Source: Qipengyuania huizhouensis (GTDB taxonomy: Bacteria > Pseudomonadota > Alphaproteobacteria > Sphingomonadales > Sphingomonadaceae). Taken from it: a DNA stretch of 64,000 bases. Below the pieces are notes generated by a model. It was not told the origin of the DNA, made no database searches, and worked only from the letters and a program-made list of their open reading frames with translations. Positions 52,026 through 60,434 of the stretch are shown one piece after another. Location: positions 124,001 to 188,000 of the forward strand of contig NZ_JAIGNT010000002.1 in NCBI RefSeq assembly GCF_019711635.1, in the 5' to 3' direction. The position numbers and the translations under genes were made by a program. How positions within the stretch are numbered: position 1 is the first letter of the stretch; every line of letters begins with the position of its first letter.

Positions 52026-53418
52026 ATTCGATCCCACTGTCCTGCGCGAATACGACATCAGGGGGATCATCGGAGAAACATTGGGGGCCGACGATGCCCG
52101 GGCGATCGGCCGAACCTTCGGTTCCATGCTGCGCGAAGCCGGCGGCAGTCGCGTGGCGGTGGGCTATGATGGGCGGCGTTCGTCACCCATGCTTGAACAC
52201 GCTCTGGTCGAGGGCCTGACGGCCAGCGGCTGCGACGTGGTGCGTGTGGGCCTCGGGGCGACGCCCATGCTGTACTATGCAGAAGCTAGCGACGGCGAGG
52301 TGGATGGTGGTATCCAGATAACCGGCAGCCATAATCCGCCCAATTACAATGGCTTCAAGATGGTCTTCCAGGGCCGTCCTTTCTTCGGGGCCGACATCCA
52401 GGAACTCGGGCGCCGCTCGGCTGCGGGCGAATGGGCCGATGGGGCGGGTAAAACCGAGGACCGTGACCTTCTCGATGAATATGTCGCCCGCATGCTCACT
52501 GCATTGGAAGGGGTAGATCCTGGCCGGCTCGAGGGCATGCGGATCGGTTGGGATGCGGGCAATGGTGCTGCCGGACCCGCGCTCGAACAGCTTGTTGCCC
52601 AGCTCCCGGGAGAACACCATGTTCTCTTTACAGAGGTCGATGGCAGTTTTCCCAACCATCATCCCGACCCTACAGTTGAAGAAAATCTCGCGGACCTGAA
52701 GACATTGGTGTCAGGGAAGTCTCTCGATTTCGGGGTGGCCTTCGATGGCGATGGTGACCGCATAGGGGCGATCGACGGCGAGGGTCGGGTGATCTGGGGC
52801 GATCAGCTTTTGATGATCTATGCCGAAGACCTGCTGGCGAGCCGCAAGGGCGCGACGATCATCGCCGATGTGAAGGCCAGCAGCGCCCTTTATGACCATG
52901 TCGCGGCTTGCGGCGGGGAGCCGCTGATGTGGAAGACCGGCCATTCTCTGATCAAGTCCAAGATGAAGGAAACCGGCTCGCCGCTTGCGGGCGAAATGAG
53001 CGGGCACGTCTTCTTCGCCGATGACTATTACGGCTTCGACGACGCACTTTATGCCGGTGTGCGACTCATGGCCGCCTCGGCACGCCTCGGCAAATCTGTC
53101 ACCCAACTGCGCAGCGACATGCCGCAGATGATCAACACGCCCGAAATGCGCTTCCAGGTCGATGAAAGTCGTAAGTTCGCGGCGATAGAGGAGGTGAAAG
53201 AACGCCTCTCCGGCACGAATGCGGATGTCAACGGCACCGACGGGGTGCGCGTGAATACTTCTGATGGCTGGTGGCTGCTGCGCGCCTCGAACACGCAGGA
53301 TGTACTGGTCGCCCGGGCGGAGAGCGATACCGAGGAGGGGCTCGAACGACTCATGGCCCAGATAGACGAGCAACTATCGCTAAGCGGCCTGCAGCGTGGA
53401 GCAAGCGTGGGGCATTGA
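52015..53418 (+). CDS. pgmG: Phosphomannomutase/phosphoglucomutase
   Basis: A 467-residue alpha-D-phosphohexomutase. The phosphoserine loop is TGSHNPPNYNGFK (S105); the metal loop DGDGDR is at 244-249; GEMSGHVFFADDYYGFDDAL binds sugar and RASNTQD near the C-terminus binds phosphate. This is the bifunctional PMM/PGM type, supplying mannose and glucose 1-phosphates for surface polysaccharides. The ATG at 52015 lies inside the end of the J-protein gene. The symbol follows Sphingomonas usage; manB or algC would be alternatives. Confidence 0.92.
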   Translation: MNHEFDPTVLREYDIRGIIGETLGADDARAIGRTFGSMLREAGGSRVAVGYDGRRSSPMLEHALVEGLTASGCDVVRVGLGATPMLYYAEASDGEVDGGIQITGSHNPPNYNGFKMVFQGRPFFGADIQELGRRSAAGEWADGAGKTEDRDLLDEYVARMLTALEGVDPGRLEGMRIGWDAGNGAAGPALEQLVAQLPGEHHVLFTEVDGSFPNHHPDPTVEENLADLKTLVSGKSLDFGVAFDGDGDRIGAIDGEGRVIWGDQLLMIYAEDLLASRKGATIIADVKASSALYDHVAACGGEPLMWKTGHSLIKSKMKETGSPLAGEMSGHVFFADDYYGFDDALYAGVRLMAASARLGKSVTQLRSDMPQMINTPEMRFQVDESRKFAAIEEVKERLSGTNADVNGTDGVRVNTSDGWWLLRASNTQDVLVARAESDTEEGLERLMAQIDEQLSLSGLQRGASVGH

Positions 53419-53464
53419 GCTTGCGCTTGGCGGAACCGTAATCGGACCACAACGCTCTTACAGC

Positions 53465-55924
53465 GTGAACTCGCACCCGATCCCGCCCGAAATCGCTGAT
53501 TGGTTCATTGCTCGCGGTTGGCGCGTGCGGCGGCATCAAGCCGACATGCTTGCGGCGAGCGATGCGGGACACCACGCGCTTCTCGTTGCCGATACGGGGG
53601 CTGGCAAGACGCTCGCCGGTTTTCTTCCGACCCTCGCGGCCTTCGCGCCCTCGCGCACCGAGGGGACGCTGCCGGAAGGCTTGCACACGCTTTATGTCTC
53701 GCCTTTGAAGGCGCTGGCGCATGACGTGCAGCGCAATCTTCTCACCCCGATCGCAGAGATTGATCTGCCTATCACCGTCGAGACACGTAGCGGCGACACG
53801 CCGTCCGATCGCAAGAAGCGCCAGCGCACCCGGCCGCCAAATATCCTGCTGACGACACCCGAGAGCCTCTCCCTTCTCCTTTCCTATCCGGACAGCTTCG
53901 AGATGTTTTCCGGACTGAAGCGCGTGGTGATTGATGAAGTCCATGCTTTTGCCACCGGAAAGCGTGGTGATTTGCTGGCGCTTGCACTCTCCCGCTTGCA
54001 GGCGATTGCGCCCGATGTGCAACGCGCGGCGCTTTCGGCGACGGTAGCCCGGCCTGGAACATTTCGCGAATGGCTGGCGCCATGGGGTGAGGCCGAAAGC
54101 GTCGAACTGGTCGAAGGCGAACATGTCGCTCCTGCCGAAGTGGAGATTCTCCTGCCAGAGGAAGAGCGGGTCCCCTGGGGCGGCCATGCCGCGACCTGGG
54201 CCATTCCGCAGCTCTACGAGGAAATCAGGCGCAACAATACGACGCTGGTGTTTACCAATACGCGCTTCCTTGCCGAATACATCTTCCAGAACCTGTGGGA
54301 TGTGAATGACGACAAGCTCCCGATAGGGATTCATCATGGCTCGCTGTCGAAAGAGGCGCGGCGCAAGGTGGAGGGCGCAATGGCACGCGGCGAACTGCGC
54401 GCACTTGTCGCGACCGCCAGCCTCGATCTCGGTGTGGACTGGGGAGATATCGACCTGGTAGTCCAGATGGGTGCGCCCAAGGGCTCGTCGCGCCTGCTCC
54501 AGCGGATCGGGCGCGCCAACCATCGACTCGATCAACCCAGTCGCGCGGTACTCGTCCCGGGCAACCGGTTCGAATTCCTTGAAGCAACTGCGGCGAAGGA
54601 AGCCGTGGACGAGGGAGTGCGCGACGGTGAGAGCTTTCGTCCCGGAGGGCTCGATGTGCTTGCCCAGCATGTCATGGCCTGCGCATGCGCCGCTCCGTTC
54701 CAGGAGGGCGAACTTCTGCGCGAGATACGTTCGAGCCTTGCTTACGCCTGGGTTGACGAGGAGGTGTGGCAACGCATCCTGACATTCGTTGCGACCGGTG
54801 GTTATGCCCTGCAGGCCTACGACAAGTTCAAGCGGATCGTGCGCGATACGGAAGGGGTATGGCGGCTGACCCATCCGGAGCAGGCTGCGCGCCACAGGAT
54901 GAACGCCGGCATCATCATCGATAGCGAGATGCTAGAAGTGCGGATCAATTCCGGGCGTGGGCGAGGAGGGCGCAGCCTGGGCAAGATCGAGGAGCGATTT
55001 GCCGCTTCGCTATCGCCGGGTGATACCTTCGCATTTGCAGGGATGAGCTTGGAGGTCGTCAAACTGCAGGACATGGAGGTGCTCGTAAAAGCCGCCACCT
55101 CAAATGCGATGATACCGAGCTATGGTGGGGCACGCATGCCGCTGACTACGCATCTTGCCGAGCGCGTTCGCACCCTGCTTGCAGACCGGGCAGGTTGGGC
55201 GCGCTTTCCCGATGACGTGCGCGAGTGGCTGGAGGTGCAGGACTGGCGAAGCCGGATGCCTGGGCCGGGGCAATTGCTGGTCGAAAGCTTCCCGCATGCC
55301 AAACGGCATTACAGCGTCTATTATACGTTTGAAGGCTGGAACGCGAACCAGAGCCTCGGCATGCTGATTACGCGCCGGATGGAGGATCGCGGGTTAATGC
55401 CGAGCGGTTTCGTGGCGAACGATTATTCGCTGGCCGTCTGGGGCTTGAAGCCAGTCGAAGACCCGGCTCCGCTTCTATCGCCTGAGATCCTCCGGGACGA
55501 GTTCATCGAATGGGTGCAGAATTCGCACCTTTTGCGCCGAGCATTCCGGGAAGTCGCAGTGATCGGGGGACTGGTCGAGCGCCAGCATCCTGGCAAGCGG
55601 AAGACCGGCAAGCAGGTCACGTTCTCGACCGATTTGATTTATGACGTCCTGCGCAAGTATGAACCGGATCACGTTCTGCTTGAGGCGGCTTGGGCCGATG
55701 CTCGTACACGCATGACAGACGTGGGAAGGTTGGGTGACCTACTCGACCGATCAGCCGAGCAGCTGGTTCACGTAGAACTGGATCGCGTCAGCCCGCTCGC
55801 CGTGCCGGTAATGGTGATGATCGGTCGGGAGGCGACGCCCCAAGGGTCAGTAGATGACGAGCTTCTGCTCGAAGCCGAGAGCCTTGCCGGGGCGGCGATG
55901 CGCGTCGATGATGCGCTTCACTAG
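53465..55924 (+). CDS. Lhr-like, ligase-associated DEXH-box helicase
   Basis: An 819-residue superfamily 2 helicase. Walker A is ADTGAGKTLAGFLPTL, the DEXH box VVIDEVHAFA, motif III LSATVARP, and motif VI RIGRANHR; the long C-terminal part is Lhr-type. It matches the group annotated as ligase-associated DNA damage response helicase. The usual partners (ATP-dependent ligase, exonuclease-like and PdeM phosphoesterase genes) are not adjacent. I prefer GTG 53465 because the sequence MNSHPIPPEIADWFIARGW then begins the conserved region; 53396 would overlap pgmG. Confidence 0.88.
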   Translation: MNSHPIPPEIADWFIARGWRVRRHQADMLAASDAGHHALLVADTGAGKTLAGFLPTLAAFAPSRTEGTLPEGLHTLYVSPLKALAHDVQRNLLTPIAEIDLPITVETRSGDTPSDRKKRQRTRPPNILLTTPESLSLLLSYPDSFEMFSGLKRVVIDEVHAFATGKRGDLLALALSRLQAIAPDVQRAALSATVARPGTFREWLAPWGEAESVELVEGEHVAPAEVEILLPEEERVPWGGHAATWAIPQLYEEIRRNNTTLVFTNTRFLAEYIFQNLWDVNDDKLPIGIHHGSLSKEARRKVEGAMARGELRALVATASLDLGVDWGDIDLVVQMGAPKGSSRLLQRIGRANHRLDQPSRAVLVPGNRFEFLEATAAKEAVDEGVRDGESFRPGGLDVLAQHVMACACAAPFQEGELLREIRSSLAYAWVDEEVWQRILTFVATGGYALQAYDKFKRIVRDTEGVWRLTHPEQAARHRMNAGIIIDSEMLEVRINSGRGRGGRSLGKIEERFAASLSPGDTFAFAGMSLEVVKLQDMEVLVKAATSNAMIPSYGGARMPLTTHLAERVRTLLADRAGWARFPDDVREWLEVQDWRSRMPGPGQLLVESFPHAKRHYSVYYTFEGWNANQSLGMLITRRMEDRGLMPSGFVANDYSLAVWGLKPVEDPAPLLSPEILRDEFIEWVQNSHLLRRAFREVAVIGGLVERQHPGKRKTGKQVTFSTDLIYDVLRKYEPDHVLLEAAWADARTRMTDVGRLGDLLDRSAEQLVHVELDRVSPLAVPVMVMIGREATPQGSVDDELLLEAESLAGAAMRVDDALH

Positions 55925-56045
55925 AGTGCCCTATCGTCCTGCCTGAAGCCGTTGCTGGCTGGAGTGGCACACTCCCCGGGCAGCGAGTGTGGAGAATCAA
56001 GTTTGTTCGGGGCCAACGGCATGTCACGGCCCCATCCAGACCCGG

Positions 56046-56077
56046 ACAAAGAAAAGGGGCGGATTGCTCCGCCCCTT
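56046..56077 (-). terminator. Terminator of the tonB-exbBDD operon
   Basis: AAGGGGCGGA (56054-56063), loop TTGC and TCCGCCCCTT (56068-56077) form a perfect 10-bp stem; on the minus strand TTTTC then TTT follow. It lies 27 bases after the last exbD stop. Confidence 0.92.
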
Positions 56078-56103
56078 CAATAGTTCGAGAATTCGCGTCG
56101 AAC

Positions 56104-56547
56104 TTACTGCATTCCGGCCTTGCCGAAAGTGCGGTAGCGTTCGTTGCCGACGAAGCCGAATTTGGTCACGCCGCTGGCCTTGATGATCTGCAGCACGCGG
56201 GCCGACAGATCGTAGCTGGCGAGAGCTTCCGGTTCGAACTGGAGCTCGGGTTCCGGATTGATCGTGGTGGACTGCTGCAGCAGATTCACGAGGTCGCCTT
56301 GTGTGATTTCCTGACCGTTCCAAAGCATCCGGTCGTCCTGGGTGAGCACGAGCTTGTTCTTGTCGGGCTCGACGTCGACCGGCGGCGGGTCAGGGTTGGG
56401 CTGCGGCAGGTCGATATCTACCGAATGCGTCGCGACCGGAATGGTGATGATGAACATGATGAGAAGAACGAGCAGGACGTCGATCAACGGCGTCATGTTC
56501 ATTTCCATCATCGGGCTGCCATCGTCCTTGCCGCCTGACATTGCCAT
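56104..56547 (-). CDS. exbD: Biopolymer transport protein ExbD (second copy)
   Basis: A 147-residue protein with a short cytoplasmic start, one membrane helix (MNMTPLIDVLLVLLIMFIIT, with the proton-carrying Asp in PLIDVL) and a periplasmic domain (ITQGDLVNLLQQ, FVGNERYRTFGKAG). It works with ExbB to energise TonB using the proton gradient. It is the last gene of the operon, 50 bases after the first exbD copy. Confidence 0.95.
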   Translation of the reverse strand: MAMSGGKDDGSPMMEMNMTPLIDVLLVLLIMFIITIPVATHSVDIDLPQPNPDPPPVDVEPDKNKLVLTQDDRMLWNGQEITQGDLVNLLQQSTTINPEPELQFEPEALASYDLSARVLQIIKASGVTKFGFVGNERYRTFGKAGMQ

Positions 56548-56597
56548 GGTGGGTTACTCCTGAATTCTGGAACCGGTACCGTTGCGTATGAACGCAA

Positions 56598-57125
56598 TCA
56601 GTTCGGGTCGACCGGGTTCGAAATGAAGCCGACGGTCGGATAACCGGCAGCCTGGACGTTGTATACTGCACCTGCGACGCACGACCACGGGGCATTCACG
56701 TCAGCGCGGATGTGAACCTGCGGAATCGCTTCGGGATCGTTCATGATCGCTTCGGGCCCGCCGGCGCGCTGCACGATAGCATCGAGGCGCTCGAAGGCCT
56801 GATCATACAGCTCTTCAGAGGTGACCGGGGTGATGTTGTTGAAATAGACGCGGCATTCGCCGGTACGTGAGGCGCCCGTATAGCCGGTGTCACCAGCGCT
56901 GCGACCCGCTTCGTCACTGGTGCTCACCGTGAGCAGCAGATTTTCGACCTTGTCCTTCGATTCGACCGATTCGAGGACAGGGATTTCGAGCTGATCGATT
57001 GTCTGAATCGCGACCGGGACCGCGATGAGAAAGATGATCAGAAGCACCAGCATCACGTCGACGAGCGGCGTGGTGTTGATGTCCGACATCGGCGAATCTT
57101 CGCCGCCGCCCATCTGGATCGCCAT
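56598..57125 (-). CDS. exbD: Biopolymer transport protein ExbD (first copy, long variant)
   Basis: A 175-residue ExbD with the same helix signature (DINTTPLVDVMLVLLIIFLI) but a longer periplasmic part. It has two periplasmic cysteines, in TGECRVYF and PWSCVAG, about 50 residues apart, that the other copy lacks and that could form a disulfide. The two copies may form a heteromeric ExbD assembly or serve different TonB partners. Confidence 0.94.
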   Translation of the reverse strand: MAIQMGGGEDSPMSDINTTPLVDVMLVLLIIFLIAVPVAIQTIDQLEIPVLESVESKDKVENLLLTVSTSDEAGRSAGDTGYTGASRTGECRVYFNNITPVTSEELYDQAFERLDAIVQRAGGPEAIMNDPEAIPQVHIRADVNAPWSCVAGAVYNVQAAGYPTVGFISNPVDPN

Positions 57126-57207
57126 AGCTTACATCCTATCCGTACTAATAGTCACACAATTGCGAGCGAATGGTGCGGGACCGGAGATCGCCCCCGCACC
57201 GTTCGAC

Positions 57208-58020
57208 TTAGCGCTTGGTCGTCGTAGTGGTCGATGCACCCGCCGCCGGCGTGGTTGCCGCGGTGGTGGTCCGACCGGCAGCCGCCTTGCCTGCGGTCTG
57301 CGTCGAGGTCGCCGTCATCGTAGCCGGCTTGATGGTGCCGCCCGAGTTGATGTTGGCGAGCAGATCAGTGGAGAAGCCGCTCATCATGTCGAAGATCTTG
57401 CGGTTACGGCTCTGCAGCCAGTTGTAGGCGAACACGGCCGGAACCGCGACCAGCAGACCGATGGCGGTCATGATCAGTGCTTCACCGACCGGGCCGGCGA
57501 CCTTGTCGATCGAGGCCGAACCGGCGACGCCGATGTTGATCAGTGCGCGGTAGATACCGATAACCGTACCGAGCAGGCCTACGAAGGGAGCAGTCGCACC
57601 CACGGTCGCCAGAAAGGGCAGGCCACCGTTGAGCTTCGCCTGGATGGCGTGCTCCGAGCGTGCGAGCGAACCGTGCATCCAGTCATGTGCTTCGAGGCTA
57701 TCGTTGAGCTTGGCGTGCTTGTCTTCGGCGGCGATCGCATCGTCGGCCAGCTGGCGCCATGCGCTGTTCTTTTCCAGCTTGGTGGCGCCCTCCCGAATGG
57801 TGTTAGCCCGCCAGAAGTTGCTGCGGACATCCTTATACTGGTTCATCACCTTCTGCTGTTCGAACAGCTTGGTGAAAAGGATGTAAAACGAGCCGACGGA
57901 CATGATGATCATGACGCCTAGGATCGACCAGGCGACAGGGCCGCCTTCTTCCATGGCCTGCCAGAAACCGAAAGAGCTCTCGGGTGCTTCGACACCTGCA
58001 GCGAGAAGTTGGATAATCAT
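57208..58020 (-). CDS. exbB: MotA/TolQ/ExbB proton-channel protein
   Basis: A 270-residue inner-membrane protein with three helices (about 27-48, 150-175, 190-215), the last two in the conserved FLATVGATAPFVGLLGTVIG and VGEALIMTAIGLLVAVPAVFAYNW. It forms the pentameric channel around ExbD. The last 40 or so residues are a low-complexity Thr/Ala tail ending in TTTTTKR, unusual for the family. Start 58020 fits the operon; the open frame upstream runs into tonB. Confidence 0.95.
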   Translation of the reverse strand: MIIQLLAAGVEAPESSFGFWQAMEEGGPVAWSILGVMIIMSVGSFYILFTKLFEQQKVMNQYKDVRSNFWRANTIREGATKLEKNSAWRQLADDAIAAEDKHAKLNDSLEAHDWMHGSLARSEHAIQAKLNGGLPFLATVGATAPFVGLLGTVIGIYRALINIGVAGSASIDKVAGPVGEALIMTAIGLLVAVPAVFAYNWLQSRNRKIFDMMSGFSTDLLANINSGGTIKPATMTATSTQTAGKAAAGRTTTAATTPAAGASTTTTTKR

Positions 58021-58067
58021 AACGGAAAGTCCTCTTGAAAAATGCGTCTTCTGTCCTGCCGTGGTCC

Positions 58068-58742
58068 CTAGTCGGGCAGAACGTAACGGATCGATTGGGT
58101 GGTAGTATCTGAAATCGGGTTGCCGGCAGCATTCAAAGCCGGATTGTACCGTGCGTATCGCTGCATTCCGCGGCACGCCGCGTCATCGAGCGCGCTGGAC
58201 CCGGAACTGCCGGTTACGCTGCACGCCTCGACGCGCCCGTTTGCCCCGATCGTGATCCGCATGGTAACCGTACCCTGTTCCTCGCGGCGCAGTGCGCTGG
58301 AAGGATAGTCGCCCTGAATGCGCGCAGCCCAACGATTCAGATTGTCCGGCGAAGCGCCACGTGCCTGCGAAGGCGGTGCGGGCGGAGCAGGAGGCGCCGG
58401 GGGTGCCGGCGGAGGTATCCTCAGCGCTGGCGGAGCAGGCGGAGGAATCGTAGGCGTGGTCCGCACGGGCGGCGGCGTTCGCGCGATATTGATCGGCGGC
58501 GGCGGCGCAACCGGAGGCGGCACTGTCTGCGGAACATCTTCGGGCGGAGGCGGCGGTTCATCCTCCGGTTCCGGCGGCGGCGGCTCTTCCACATCGATCG
58601 TCGTTACACGCTCGACCACGTTCTTGACCGCATCTACGGCAAGACCGGTGATCAGCAGGTAACCGAGGGCAATGTGGATGAGGGCAACGATGATGATCGC
58701 GATTACGCGATTCCCACTCATCTGTTGGTCAGCATAAGCCAT
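58068..58742 (-). CDS. tonB: Energy transducer TonB
   Basis: A 224-residue protein with an N-terminal membrane helix (about 12-32), a long proline-rich spacer (about 50-125; repeated PPPPEP and PPAPPAPP units) that spans the periplasm, and a C-terminal TonB domain (GDYPSSALRREEQGTVTMRI ... YNPALNAAGNP). It is the first gene of tonB-exbB-exbD-exbD and delivers energy to outer-membrane TonB-dependent receptors, none of which are in this window. Confidence 0.95.
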   Translation of the reverse strand: MAYADQQMSGNRVIAIIIVALIHIALGYLLITGLAVDAVKNVVERVTTIDVEEPPPPEPEDEPPPPPEDVPQTVPPPVAPPPPINIARTPPPVRTTPTIPPPAPPALRIPPPAPPAPPAPPAPPSQARGASPDNLNRWAARIQGDYPSSALRREEQGTVTMRITIGANGRVEACSVTGSSGSSALDDAACRGMQRYARYNPALNAAGNPISDTTTQSIRYVLPD

Positions 58743-59102
58743 TCGGTTGCATCACTCCATCGTATCCGCCCGATTCGCACCGGGCCATTCGAGGCGCCGT
58801 GAAGGAGGACAAGTAGAACTGTCCACGGCACCGCATTCCAATCTACACCTCGGCGACCCATGCAGGAACGTCGGTGCTTGTCCAGGCCTGTTCCCGATAT
58901 AGTCGCCAAAGGCAACTTTCAGGCAATATTGTATCACTGACCCAGATTTTGTGCACCCCTTAGCGGGCGAGACCTTGGGGGGCAAACGCTTTATCGGTTA
59001 ACCGTCAATTCACGGCTGGGCTCTCAGGGAACTCCCGATACCGCCAAGTGGTTTCCCGACTGCATACAGCAGATGTTATCGTGAGAGGTTTGCATTTCAT
59101 TC
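58743..59102. promoter_or_regulatory. Long divergent intergenic region, tonB / hypothetical
   Basis: This 360-base region has no credible gene. It contains the 8-base palindrome CAATATTG (58924-58931) and the 10-base palindrome CGGTTAACCG (58995-59004); the latter overlaps TTAA-N7-TTCA (58998-59012), one base from the CtrA consensus. On the minus strand TTGCCT and TATATC with a 19-base spacer is a weak tonB promoter candidate. Confidence 0.4.
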
Positions 59103-59930
59103 ATGCGCAGAGTACCGATCTTCGCCGCCGCAGTCGCCCTTCTTTCGGCAATTCCCCTCATGGCCCAGGAAGTGGGATCGGAGGAAAACGCTCTCACTTA
59201 TGCCGATATCGTAGGGCTGGCAGAAAGCGCGCCGCTGGTAGTGCGGGCCGAGATCCGCGACCAGGCGACGCTTGAACCCGAACGCTCTCCCGGACTCGCT
59301 CCGGGCTATCTCCGTCTATATGTCGAAGCGCGTACCCAGGCGCTTCTTGCCGGGGACGTACCCTTGGGAGAAGACCTGCGCTATCTCGTCGATGTTCCCG
59401 TGGACGCAAAAGGCAATGCACCCAAACTGAAGAAAATGGATGTGCTCCTCTTCGCGCGCACCGTGCCGGGGCGCCCGGGCGAGATACAGCTGGTGGGAGA
59501 AGGTGCCCAGCAGACCTACACGCCTGAGCTGGAAGCGCGTCTGCGTCCCATTTTGACCTCCCTGGTCGCGCCGGATGCCCCACCCCGCATCCTCCGGGTT
59601 GCCGATGCGCTGGGTGTGGAAGGTACGCTGGCGGGAGAATCGGAGACGCAGCTTTTTCTCGATACCGAGAACGATGGCCCCGTTTCGATCACCGTGGTCC
59701 GCCGGCCGAACCAGCCGCCTCGCTGGGGCGTCTCCTGGACCGAAATCGTGGACCAGTCGGCGCGCCCGCCCCAGCCGGACACGCTTGAATGGTACAGGCT
59801 GGCCTGCTCCCTTCCTGCAGAACTTCCCGGCGAAGCGAACTTGTCGCGCGATTCCCGTTCGCGCGGCCTGGCAGCGCGAGATTACTCTTATGTTATCGAA
59901 CAACTTGGCAGTTGCGAGCGGAGTCTTTGA
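59103..59930 (+). CDS. Secreted protein of unknown function
   Basis: A 275-residue protein with a clear signal peptide (cut after LMAQ, about residue 22). The mature part starts with LTYADIVGLAESAPLVVRAEIRDQA and looks beta-rich (YLVDVPVDAKGNAPKLKKMDVLLFARTVPG-type segments), with cysteines in RLACSLP and LGSCERS near the C-terminus. I recall similar proteins in other sphingomonads, without assigned function. It lies downstream of the long intergenic region and 87 bases before the thioesterase. Confidence 0.78.
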   Translation: MRRVPIFAAAVALLSAIPLMAQEVGSEENALTYADIVGLAESAPLVVRAEIRDQATLEPERSPGLAPGYLRLYVEARTQALLAGDVPLGEDLRYLVDVPVDAKGNAPKLKKMDVLLFARTVPGRPGEIQLVGEGAQQTYTPELEARLRPILTSLVAPDAPPRILRVADALGVEGTLAGESETQLFLDTENDGPVSITVVRRPNQPPRWGVSWTEIVDQSARPPQPDTLEWYRLACSLPAELPGEANLSRDSRSRGLAARDYSYVIEQLGSCERSL

Positions 59931-60017
59931 GGTAAAGGCATTGCTGCACACGTAGCTTAGTGCGTGAAAAGACAAACTGGTTCACGCGGGCAGTCTCAAT
60001 GCGCTAGGCGACCCGGC

Positions 60018-60434
60018 ATGAAACCTTTTCGCCATACCTTTCGCGTCCGATACGCAGAAGTCGATCCGCAGAGCGTGGTCTTCAACTCCCGCTATCTCGA
60101 ATATGCCGATGTTCTGGTGAGCGAGTTTTTCCGTGACGCACGCGAGCGCGGACTACCCGTAGATGCCGAATTCCATGTTCGGCGCGCGGAAGTCGATTAT
60201 CTCGCGCCGATCCGGCTCGAGGAACTGATCGAAGGTCGGCTGACCGTCGAGGCTATCGGCAACTCGAGTATGCGGACGCTTGTTACCCTGCACGGTGCGG
60301 AGGACGGCTCATTGCGTGCCGAAATTCGGCTTCTGACGGTCCATGTTGACCTGCCCGAAGGCCGACCCTCGCCTGTTCCTGACGGAATGCGGCAGGCGTG
60401 CGGCTTTCCGGCAAGGGAGACGGTCAATGGCTGA
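60018..60434 (+). CDS. Acyl-CoA thioesterase (4HBT hotdog family)
   Basis: A 138-residue single hotdog domain. FRVRYAEVDPQSVVFNSRYLEYAD holds the catalytic aspartate of the 4-hydroxybenzoyl-CoA thioesterase type (YAEVDPQ...N..Y), followed by RRAEVDYLAPIRLEELIE. It hydrolyses an unknown acyl-CoA. I start it at the ATG at 60018; the frame upstream is not conserved-looking. It overlaps the hom start by eight bases. Confidence 0.88.
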   Translation: MKPFRHTFRVRYAEVDPQSVVFNSRYLEYADVLVSEFFRDARERGLPVDAEFHVRRAEVDYLAPIRLEELIEGRLTVEAIGNSSMRTLVTLHGAEDGSLRAEIRLLTVHVDLPEGRPSPVPDGMRQACGFPARETVNG

